Below are positions 7,943 to 13,571 of a stretch of DNA of 23,891 nucleotides, piece by piece. The stretch comes from Acidobacteriota bacterium. GTDB taxonomy: Bacteria > Acidobacteriota > Blastocatellia > Pyrinomonadales > Pyrinomonadaceae. The notes beneath the pieces are model-generated. The model worked only from the letters and a program-made list of their open reading frames with translations, did not search any database and was not told the DNA's origin. Position 1 is the first letter of the stretch, and every line of letters starts with the position of its first letter. The DNA is taken from NCBI GenBank assembly GCA_020853255.1, contig JADYZI010000095.1, forward strand, positions 1-23,891, written 5' to 3'. Both the position numbers and the translations under genes were made by a program.

Positions 7943-8050
7943 GTTGCGATTCCTTCCACACGATTATACACGGTGTCGCGTTCCACGGCTTCGAAGGCTC
8001 GGGCGATCATTGAGATGAGTTCGGCTTTTGTCATTTTGGATTCGCCGCCT
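7939..8050 (-). repeat. mqnE 3'-end copy R7
   Basis: Encodes [18 protein letters not shown], then [18 protein letters not shown] and TGA. It corresponds to the last 36 codons of mqnE with one codon (Gly before FEAV) deleted in frame. It starts 3 nt after the amidase stop, and its own stop overlaps the start of the NTR/TonB-C gene. The ELISMIARA wording is shared only with copy R5. Confidence 0.92.
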
Positions 8051-8053
8051 TAC

Positions 8054-9505
8054 CTAAAGCGAAGGACGCTGTTCTTGCCACCCGGTCGCTTTTTCGTATG
8101 CAGCAGCAAGTGCGAGCAATCGCCCCTCGGACAGCGGCGGCCCGCCGATCATGAGGCCGATCGGAAGGCCCGTGCTTGAAAACCCGCAAGGCACTGAGAT
8201 CGCAGGCAGGCCGCCGAGGCTGAATGCGAATGTGCAAGCATTCAGTGCGAATGGTTCCGTTGCGTCGGCTATTCGTATGGGCAGGCCCGGAAGCGTCGGG
8301 CACAGAACGACGTCAACATCCGTAAATGCCGTTCCGATGGTGCGCCGATGTTCCGCAAGCTGTTTTAGCGACCTTGTGTATTCGGCCGATGAGATCTTTT
8401 TGCCTTCCAGGATATTTTCCCGCGTCCTCGGATCGTAAAGTTCGGGCGATCTGGACAGGTAAGGTTCGTGGAATGCATACTCTTCGGCGCCTATGATGTC
8501 GTCGAACTCCGGCATAGGCAGATCGGCGTCCCGTACGTTCGCAACCAATGATCGGATAACATTTACTGCGTCCATAAATACCGCCTCGACCTCCTGCTCG
8601 ACCGGAGCATCACAGATCGGGACGGCCGCCTTCAAAAGCCCGACACGGAAATCTGAAACTGGAGGTGGTGAGAGCGGGTCGAACGCCGTCGCCACCGCGT
8701 TGTCCGTCATCGCGCGAAACATTAAAGCCGTGTCGGCCACCGTCCTGCATATCGGGCCGATGTGATCGAAAGATCGCGAAACATATACCAGCCCTTTTGT
8801 ACTGACAACGTCATATGTCGGTTTGAGGCCTACAACACCGCAGCTCGATGCCGGAATGCGGATCGAGCCGCCGGTGTCTGTTCCAACCGTTCCAAAACAT
8901 AAACCAGCCGCAACAGCGGCTCCATTACCGCCGGACGAACCGCCCGCAACATAGTCGAGATTCCAGGGATTATGTATCGCACCAAAGTGGCTGATCTCCG
9001 ATGTTGTGCCGCCGGCGAATTCGTGCATGTTCAGCTTTCCGAGGAAAACTGCACCGGCAGCTTTGAGTCTCTTCACGACCTCGGCATCTTCGGTTGGCAC
9101 GCGATCGGCAAAGACACCGCTCGCGCAGGTCGTACGGACGCCGGCCGTGTCGATATTGTCTTTGATAGCGATCGGAATTCCATGCAGCGGTCCGCGCAGG
9201 CGGCCATTCATGATCTCCTGCTCCGCGGTGCGAGCCTCTTCCAACGCTTGTTCTCGGGTGACGGTAATAAAGGAGTTAAGGTGCTGATCCAGCCGGTCGA
9301 TCCTATCCAGACACCCCTTTGTAAGCTCGACAGGTGAAATCTCCCGTCGTGCGACCGCAACAGATGCCTCGCTCAAATCAAGCCTCGTGACGTCTCCGGG
9401 AAGGGCAGAGTTGGAAGGGCCTTGACGACCACAATTTAGAATGAGAGTCCCGACCCCGGCAGAAACGCCGACGATGAAAGTTCTCCTGTCGATTTTCTCT
9501 TTCAT
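8054..9505 (-). CDS. Exported amidase (amidase signature family), likely Tat lipoprotein
   Basis: The 483-aa product carries the amidase signature triad: Lys115 (IAIKDNID), cis-Ser190 in GGSSGGNGAA, and nucleophile Ser214 in GTDTGGSIRIP. The family hydrolyses amide bonds in diverse substrates; it is not obviously GatA because no gatB/gatC lies nearby and the protein has an export signal. The N-terminus MKEKIDRRTFIVGVSAGVG plus TLILNC contains a twin-arginine motif and a lipobox-like Cys25, so a periplasmic lipoprotein is likely. I chose the ATG at 9505; the open frame runs to 9703, but that stretch reads through a palindromic repeat pair and looks non-coding. The stop lies 3 nt before copy R7. 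Confidence 0.88.
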   Translation of the reverse strand: MKEKIDRRTFIVGVSAGVGTLILNCGRQGPSNSALPGDVTRLDLSEASVAVARREISPVELTKGCLDRIDRLDQHLNSFITVTREQALEEARTAEQEIMNGRLRGPLHGIPIAIKDNIDTAGVRTTCASGVFADRVPTEDAEVVKRLKAAGAVFLGKLNMHEFAGGTTSEISHFGAIHNPWNLDYVAGGSSGGNGAAVAAGLCFGTVGTDTGGSIRIPASSCGVVGLKPTYDVVSTKGLVYVSRSFDHIGPICRTVADTALMFRAMTDNAVATAFDPLSPPPVSDFRVGLLKAAVPICDAPVEQEVEAVFMDAVNVIRSLVANVRDADLPMPEFDDIIGAEEYAFHEPYLSRSPELYDPRTRENILEGKKISSAEYTRSLKQLAEHRRTIGTAFTDVDVVLCPTLPGLPIRIADATEPFALNACTFAFSLGGLPAISVPCGFSSTGLPIGLMIGGPPLSEGRLLALAAAYEKATGWQEQRPSL

Positions 9506-9551
9506 AACCCTGCAGGCACAGCCCGCTCCTGAGATTCTGAGGTGAGTCGCA

Positions 9552-9593
9552 CGGTCAGGCAAGCCTGACTGCACTGCTCTGGGGCAAAGCCCA
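9552..9593. repeat. REP-like 42-bp unit A
   Basis: Contains a GTCAGGC-AA-GCCTGAC hairpin followed by a GGGC-AAA-GCCC hairpin. About 81% of its bases match unit B 99 bp further on. Lies in the leader of the amidase gene. Confidence 0.7.
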
Positions 9594-9692
9594 AGAAGTC
9601 TTTTGGGGCAAGCGCGGGAAATTGAAGCAAGATTCCAATAATTCCGGTTGGTACACTTAAGGTACGTTTCTTGGCTCTGCCATAATGCACGG

Positions 9693-9734
9693 CGGTCAGG
9701 CAAGCCTGACCGCCCTGCGCCGGGGCAAAGCCCG
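9693..9734. repeat. REP-like 42-bp unit B
   Basis: Same two-hairpin layout as unit A. Its first hairpin is extended: with two flanking bases (9691-9714) it forms an 11-bp stem around AA. It is placed between the SUKH gene stop and the amidase leader, where an mqnE-tail copy would be expected but is absent. Confidence 0.7.
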
Positions 9735-9753
9735 AATCAATCGTTCGCCATGA

Positions 9754-10194
9754 CTAATCGTCAAACATTTGTAGACTGCCTGGATTGTGTAACAAGGATT
9801 CAAAAAAACTCGCTACACTAGATGCTACCCTCTCTGGTTCCTCACCATTAAAGTAATCGATCCATACAGATGAATTTGTTTCAGTTTCAAATTTGAAAAT
9901 GTAAAGGTGCGAATGAATAAGAAAGTCGGCGAAGAGTATTTCACTTCGTTTATATCCGGCGTTTTCTGAAAACACCTCGCGAAGAGGCCAAAGCGACCAC
10001 CAGCGATCATCCATTTCGCAATCGGCCATTCCGCCGGTTGTAGAATAGAGCTTCACAACATCAGCCGAGTATTTTCGTCCAGTTTCGTTCAAGGCAGCGA
10101 CTACGCTTTCTTGGTTGAGTGGCGGGAGCAGCCTAGTTCCTTCGGCTCGCCATTTATCGACAAGAGCATTTATTGTCCACAAAAGATCTGGCAT
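9754..10194 (-). CDS. SMI1/KNR4 (SUKH) family protein
   Basis: The 146-aa product begins MPDLLWTINALVDKWRAEG. The core LPPLNQESVVAALNETGRKY, then VVKLYSTTGGM and RWWSLWPLREV, fits the SUKH fold: acidic helix, 'FY..tGG' turn and a W-x-LWPL strand. SUKH proteins are often immunity proteins against contact-dependent or polymorphic toxins, though many are uncharacterised. No partner toxin is adjacent, so immunity function is inference. The frame stays open upstream to 10257, but that part lies in the opposite reading of copy R6. The ATG at 10194 is 8 nt past the R6 stop and is the better start. It is the first gene of the only cassette whose second member (amidase) is separated by REP-like units. 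Confidence 0.72.
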   Translation of the reverse strand: MPDLLWTINALVDKWRAEGTRLLPPLNQESVVAALNETGRKYSADVVKLYSTTGGMADCEMDDRWWSLWPLREVFSENAGYKRSEILFADFLIHSHLYIFKFETETNSSVWIDYFNGEEPERVASSVASFFESLLHNPGSLQMFDD

Positions 10195-10201
10195 TGACGA
10201 G

Positions 10202-10377
10202 TTACATCGCAATTCGCTCAACCCGGTTATGAACCGTATCCCTCTCGACGGCTTCAAAACCGGCGCGGTGGATCATTTCGATGATCTCCTGCTTGGTCAT
10301 TTTCACCTCGCCCCCGGATTCGACAAAGTAGCTGTGGGTAAGTTCGCCGCCGTCGGTGAGGCGACGTTCGAGGTCGC
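10202..10377 (-). repeat. mqnE 3'-end copy R6 (open frame)
   Basis: Encodes [18 protein letters not shown], then [18 protein letters not shown], then [17 protein letters not shown] and TAA. It matches the last ~58 codons of mqnE. The open frame extends upstream to 10435 through about 60 nt without clear mqnE similarity. GAGGTG lies 3-4 nt before the ATG of MTKQE and could serve as a ribosome binding site for a short peptide. Confidence 0.92.
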
Positions 10378-10441
10378 GCGAGTCAGAACCGGCAGTGATC
10401 GCGACTGGGTTCCGACTCGCCTGCTCGTTCAACACGATGAT

Positions 10442-10657
10442 CTACGCGGCCAGAACCTCTACATAATCACTCTTCGACATCGGCGAGGGAATTCGTGCAC
10501 CCGACTCGGCTAGATCTTCCAGATGAAACTCGATCGCCTCCTGGATAAGCTGTTTCACCTCTGCCTCGGTTTCGCCAACGGCGACGCATCCGGGAAGGTC
10601 GGGAACGTATGCTCCCCAACTGGTTTCACCCTGTTCTATAACGACCATGTACCGCAT
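10442..10657 (-). CDS. hicB: HicB-like antitoxin
   Basis: The 71-aa product MRYMVVIEQGETSWGAYVPD-LPGCVAVGETEAEVKQLI has the HicB partial RNase H-like fold signature ('W.AYVPDLPGCVA.GeT..E'). It ends in the family's HLEDLAESGARIPSP helix. It neutralises the HicA mRNA interferase by direct binding. There is no visible C-terminal DNA-binding domain, so autoregulation may be weak or indirect. It follows hicA by 2 nt, making the common hicA-hicB order. It ends about 65 nt before the recognisable start of copy R6. Confidence 0.92.
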   Translation of the reverse strand: MRYMVVIEQGETSWGAYVPDLPGCVAVGETEAEVKQLIQEAIEFHLEDLAESGARIPSPMSKSDYVEVLAA

Positions 10658-10659
10658 AA

Positions 10660-10848
10660 TTATTTCTTCAATCCTGCTTGTTTCAAGACATTGTTCAAAG
10701 TTCCGACCGGCATGTCAATACTTTCTTTTCCCGCGATGATCACCGAGCCGGACTTGACAGGATGATGAAACTGTCGATGGCTTCCCCGCGTTCGCACCAT
10801 GTACCAACCATCCTTCTCGATCAATTTTATGACATCTTTGACTTTCAA
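10660..10848 (-). CDS. hicA: HicA-like mRNA interferase toxin
   Basis: The 62-aa product MKVKDVIKLIEKDGWYMVRT, then RGSHRQFHHPVKSG, shows the double-stranded-RNA-binding-like HicA fold with the catalytic His in GSHRQFHHP. HicA cleaves mRNA when freed from HicB. The only plausible start is a TTG at 10848-10846, which overlaps the stop of copy R5 (TTGA), so its translation is probably coupled to the mqnE-tail reading frame. The length is typical. The cognate antitoxin lies 2 nt downstream. Confidence 0.92.
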   Translation of the reverse strand: MKVKDVIKLIEKDGWYMVRTRGSHRQFHHPVKSGSVIIAGKESIDMPVGTLNNVLKQAGLKK

Positions 10849-11048
10849 GCCGCGACTTTCTCCACTCGATTATACACAGTATCCCTTTCCACAGCCTCGA
10901 AGCCGGCTCGGGCGATCATGGATATGAGTTCGTCCTTGGTCATTTTGGATTCGCCGCCTTCTTCGACGGAGTAGGCGTGGGTGAGTTCGCCGCCACCAGT
11001 GATGGTGCCGTTGAGGTCGTTGGCTTTGAAGTGGAAATCTGCCAGCAA
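10845..11048 (-). repeat. mqnE 3'-end copy R5 (open frame)
   Basis: Open frame of 67 codons: ADFHFKANDLNGTITGGGEL, then [20 protein letters not shown], then [25 protein letters not shown] and TGA. It aligns to the last ~65 codons of mqnE ([19 protein letters not shown]...) but is more diverged (HFKANDLNG, HAYSVEEGG). It begins directly after the stop of the broken hicA and overlaps the next hicA start. Confidence 0.92.
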
Positions 11049-11050
11049 AC

Positions 11051-11266
11051 TTATAGTTTTTCAAATTCGGATTCAGTAAGAAATGCTTGTCTTAGGATGC
11101 TTCGGAGTGTTCCACTTGCCACTTCACGATGTTTTGGAACCGTCGTAGTTACAAAGCCTTTTGCTACGGGCTTGGCGAACTTAACATGGCTACCGGTTTG
11201 AGCGACCTCATAGAAGCCCGCTTTCAGAAGTTTGCGTCTGACCTAACGATACGGGAGTGGTTTCAC
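11051..11266 (-). pseudogene. hicA: HicA-like toxin broken by an amber codon
   Basis: From a GTG at 11266-11264, overlapping the hicB stop (GTGA), the frame reads MKPLPYR, then TAG at 11245-11243, then VRRKLLKAGFYEVAQTGSHV, then KFAKPVAKGFVTTTVPKHRE, and continues to TAA at 11053. The part after the TAG is a complete HicA core with the catalytic-type GSH motif. The TAG sits where a GAG (Glu) would fit. No good ATG or GTG follows early enough to give the normal N-terminus. The toxin is therefore probably inactive, leaving its upstream HicB as an orphan antitoxin. A single-base assembly error remains possible. Confidence 0.75.
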
Positions 11267-11466
11267 GCAGCTATCTCTAATTCAAAATGCCGGACGTTCG
11301 GCAGCAAAGTAGCCACAGGCGGAGTAAAATGAAGCAATAGCGCCTCATTTAGATTTTTCATGGCTTCATCTTCGGTTTTGCCTTGTGAAGCCACATCAAC
11401 ATCCAGACACTGGGCAACATACCACTCGCCTTCTTTGATGATTACCGCATTAAAATTCTGTGTCAT
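11263..11466 (-). CDS. hicB: HicB-like antitoxin (partner toxin broken)
   Basis: The 67-aa product MTQNFNAVIIKEGEWYVAQC-LDVDVASQGKTEDEAMKNLN matches short HicB proteins ('EGEWYVAQCLDVDVASQGKT.dEA..NL.EAL'). The tail FTPPVATLLPNVRHFELEIA is usual for this subgroup. The order here is hicB then hicA, opposite to the other Hic module 400 nt away, so the two modules are independent acquisitions. It starts 41 nt past copy R4. Its stop overlaps the start of the amber-interrupted hicA by four bases. Confidence 0.88.
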   Translation of the reverse strand: MTQNFNAVIIKEGEWYVAQCLDVDVASQGKTEDEAMKNLNEALLLHFTPPVATLLPNVRHFELEIAA

Positions 11467-11506
11467 ATTCGTATATTAACATAATTTCTACACACATATT
11501 CGCCTT

Positions 11507-11619
11507 CACTTTGCGGCAGCGACGCGGTTGTAAACCGTGTCGGGTTCCATGGCCTCGAAGGCGGCACGTTCGATCATTTCGATGATCTCCTGTTTGGTCA
11601 TTTTTACTTCGCCGCCGGA
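11507..11619 (-). repeat. mqnE 3'-end copy R4
   Basis: Encodes [19 protein letters not shown], then AFEAMEPDTVYNRVAAAK and TGA. It covers the last ~36 codons of mqnE, with G-to-A, V-to-M and R-to-P changes in the otherwise conserved GFEAVERD. The upstream cargo gene terminates inside this copy in another frame. Confidence 0.9.
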
Positions 11620-12053
11620 TCAGACGTCAATAACTTGATTATGGTATCGCACTCATCAACAACCGATTGCAGATAGCTCTGGTCAATTTCAAATTCGAAC
11701 CGATGCCTTTGCCTCATGTGATCGGGAGTTATCCTGACGACCAATTCCGCGTGCCCTAGACTATCACTCTTCTTTATGGACAAAGACAATTCCGGCTCTA
11801 ATGGTGACATGGCTGCCTCGTCGACCAAACCGTCTAACATGCCTCTACAGCCGTTCCGCAGGAAGATTATGTCACCAAGCATCATGATTGAACCTTCAGC
11901 CCATACACTGGCTCCGTGATCTCCACAATGGGCACTCACTTTAAGCCAGTCTCCGTCTTCACCTGCTGCACCAGGGCGTTCCCGGCCATGAATCCATAGC
12001 TGGAAGCCAGCGATTTTCAGAGCAGGTTGTCCGTAATCTCCAATGGATTTCAT
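11604..12053 (-). CDS. Hypothetical protein, possibly WapI-type immunity family
   Basis: 149 aa. The layout LKIAGFQLWIHGRERPGA, then GDWLKVSAHCGDHGASVWAE, then a helix and PELSLSIKKSDSLGHAELVV is reminiscent of WapI-family immunity proteins (a beta-sandwich with early 'l..l.gye...........WL.v'). That call is tentative because no diagnostic residue is decisive. The ATG overlaps the stop of copy R3 (ATGA). The last residues (SDPAAK) and the stop codon are read from copy R4 sequence in a different frame, so the original C-terminus may have been replaced when the junction formed. Confidence 0.55.
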   Translation of the reverse strand: MKSIGDYGQPALKIAGFQLWIHGRERPGAAGEDGDWLKVSAHCGDHGASVWAEGSIMMLGDIIFLRNGCRGMLDGLVDEAAMSPLEPELSLSIKKSDSLGHAELVVRITPDHMRQRHRFEFEIDQSYLQSVVDECDTIIKLLTSDPAAK

Positions 12054-12222
12054 TTATATGCGGACATCGTTTCCACGCGATTATATACCGTATCTCTCTC
12101 GACGGCCTCGAAGCCCGCGGGTTTGATCATTTCGATGTTCTCTTGCCTCGTCATTTTGACTTGCGTTTCGGATTCGACGGAGTAGCTGTGGGTGAGTTCG
12201 TCGCCATTGGTGATGGTGTCGT
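12050..12222 (-). repeat. mqnE 3'-end copy R3
   Basis: Encodes DDTITNGDELTHSYSVES, then ETQVKMTRQENIEMIKPAGF, then [19 protein letters not shown] and TGA. It covers the last ~57 codons of mqnE and is fully open. It starts about 6 nt after the Uma2 stop and ends overlapping the next start. Confidence 0.92.
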
Positions 12223-12227
12223 CTGGA

Positions 12228-12812
12228 TCAATCGGAATCGAAATCTACCTTGTCGTAAACATCCGTGAGCGATAAACTGCAATTTATCGATTCGAGCATG
12301 ATGCCGCTGCTGTCAAATCCGGCAGCTTCTGAGAGCATCCAAAATCCATCTCCGTGTTTCACGTATTTTTCCAGATGAGGGTGATCTTGGGCGACTAAAA
12401 GATATTCTTTTAGTGTCGGAATGCTTCGATAAGATTGAAACTTTTCACCGCGATCGTAGCTTTCGGTAGAGGCGGATAGAATCTCTATAATCAGTGCGGG
12501 ATTGAGCAGCGTGTCGAACTCATCATCCAAAAATTCCGGTTTGCCGCAAACGGCGACTATGTCGGGATAGGTGTAGAGTCGAGTCTTCGGCACCCAGACT
12601 CGCATATCGTTAGAATAGCTTTCACAGTCCTTACCTCTTAAATGCTGCCACAGCAAACCCGACAGATTAGTCGAAACTGTGTTGTGTCTGCGTTTTGCAC
12701 CGGACATGGCAACGACTACACCATCGCGATACTCGTGCCTTTCATTTGCAGCCCTTTCAAATGCAAGAAATTCTTCGGGCGACATTTTGGCTGGAATAGG
12801 ATTTGGCGTCAT
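12228..12812 (-). CDS. Uma2 family (DUF820) putative nuclease
   Basis: The 194-aa product shows the full Uma2 pattern: MSPEEFLAFERAANERHEYR-DG near the N-terminus, then NDMRVWVPKTRLYTYPDIVA (the PD and downstream acidic residues of the PD-(D/E)xK-like core). NPALIIEILSASTESYDRGE, then KFQSYRSIPTLKEYLLV, follow. The family is abundant in cyanobacteria and other bacteria with many paralogues. It has a restriction-endonuclease-like fold, but its role in cells is largely unknown. The length is typical. A GAGG seven nt before the ATG, overlapping the R2 stop, supports this start. It is a single-gene cassette between copies R2 and R3. Confidence 0.92.
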   Translation of the reverse strand: MTPNPIPAKMSPEEFLAFERAANERHEYRDGVVVAMSGAKRRHNTVSTNLSGLLWQHLRGKDCESYSNDMRVWVPKTRLYTYPDIVAVCGKPEFLDDEFDTLLNPALIIEILSASTESYDRGEKFQSYRSIPTLKEYLLVAQDHPHLEKYVKHGDGFWMLSEAAGFDSSGIMLESINCSLSLTDVYDKVDFDSD

Positions 12813-12821
12813 TGCTTTACC

Positions 12822-13044
12822 TCACGCGGTAACATTTCCAACACGATTATACACCGTATCTCTTTCCACAGCTTCGAAGCCGGCGCGGTGGATCATTTCG
12901 ATGATCTCTTGCTTGGTCATTTTGGATTCGCCGCCGGATTCGACCGCAGTAACTGTGGGTGAGTTCGCCGCCGTCGGTGATGGTGCCGTCGAGGTCGTTG
13001 GCGCCGAAGTGGAGGGCGGTTTGGGCGGTTGATTTGCCGAGCAT
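12822..13044 (-). repeat. mqnE 3'-end copy R2 (longest, frameshifted)
   Basis: Starts one base past the YgiT-like gene's stop with [20 protein letters not shown], then [12 protein letters not shown], all matching mqnE. One extra base then breaks the frame. The correct frame resumes [20 protein letters not shown], then [20 protein letters not shown] and TGA. It covers about the last 74 codons of mqnE, so the tail peptide core is intact although the longer frame is not. Confidence 0.92.
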
Positions 13045-13045
13045 G

Positions 13046-13261
13046 CTACATCGCGAATTCATAGACAGGCGTCTCGATCATACGTTTAGGTAACTTGTGT
13101 CCCCATACCGTTTGCTGTAGGCTCTCAACCGTTTCGGGTGAGAAGAACTGCTCTCCTGTCTCTTCGCACACTCGTGCCGGGACGTTCTCAATGATGATGA
13201 ATTTGTCATCCATTTCCAACGTGTAAGTTACTTTTGCTTCTTTAAGGGTTTCACCCTGCAT
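13046..13261 (-). CDS. YgiT/MqsA-type antitoxin-like protein lacking the zinc cysteines
   Basis: The 71-aa product contains [20 protein letters not shown], then [20 protein letters not shown], the recognisable half of the YgiT-type finger ('V...P...C..CGE.y.s.e.v..l'). The N-terminal CxxC is missing and the second CxxC is CEET, leaving a single Cys, so zinc binding is not expected. The start is fixed by a perfect AGGAGG seven nt upstream (13269-13274), so the short N-terminus is not a mis-called start. It overlaps the DUF4258 gene by 11 nt. This DUF4258 + YgiT pairing is a known toxin-antitoxin-like arrangement. Its stop is one base before copy R2. Confidence 0.8.
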   Translation of the reverse strand: MQGETLKEAKVTYTLEMDDKFIIIENVPARVCEETGEQFFSPETVESLQQTVWGHKLPKRMIETPVYEFAM

Positions 13262-13568
13262 TTTGCTTCCTCCTCACTCGATAATCTATCCACAGACTAT
13301 CATCAGGCTCGTACAGTGTCACGATTTTTAAGAGAGTTCGCGACGGATAGCTGCATTGGACGTGGAGTGGCCGATCGTCATCCGTTATCCCGAAAATCAA
13401 ACAGCTCGGACCGTATTTGTCATCTGGATAGTCTTCGATGATCTCACCCTGTTGAATGGCGTCGCGTAACTCTTTAACGCTAACGCCCCGCAAAATACTC
13501 TGATCGGCCGCATGCTTTGAAAACTCGAAGAGACCCGCGGGAATTTTCTCTCGAATTTCGTCAATCAT
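13251..13568 (-). CDS. DUF4258 protein, likely toxin of a TA-like pair
   Basis: 105 aa. GLFEFSKHAADQSILRGVSV-KELRDAIQQGEIIEDYPDDK, then YGPSCLIFGITDDDRPLHVQ, is the DUF4258 pattern (S.HA..R...R.I...E...ai..GeiiedYp.d..g.s.l..g). The family shares the BECR/RelE-like RNase context and usually pairs with an XRE or YgiT-type partner. Toxin activity is inferred from family context. It starts 4 nt past the mqnE stop, and its 3' end overlaps the YgiT-like gene by 11 nt. It is the first cargo gene after the intact mqnE. Confidence 0.85.
   Translation of the reverse strand: MIDEIREKIPAGLFEFSKHAADQSILRGVSVKELRDAIQQGEIIEDYPDDKYGPSCLIFGITDDDRPLHVQCSYPSRTLLKIVTLYEPDDSLWIDYRVRRKQNAG
13269..13274 (-). promoter_or_regulatory. 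Perfect Shine-Dalgarno for the YgiT-like gene
   Basis: AGGAGG on the minus strand, seven nt before the ATG at 13261 and inside the 3' end of the DUF4258 gene. It decides the start of the cysteine-poor antitoxin and explains how it can be translated more strongly than its partner. Confidence 0.75.
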
Positions 13569-13571
13569 ATT

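Noticed and set aside
9506..9703. Longer N-terminus for the amidase
   Set aside because: The extension reads through REP-like unit A and part of unit B and would place a twin-arginine signal in the middle of the protein.
10195..10257. Longer N-terminus for the SUKH protein
   Set aside because: The extra codons come from copy R6 read out of frame; the ATG at 10194 is just past the R6 stop.
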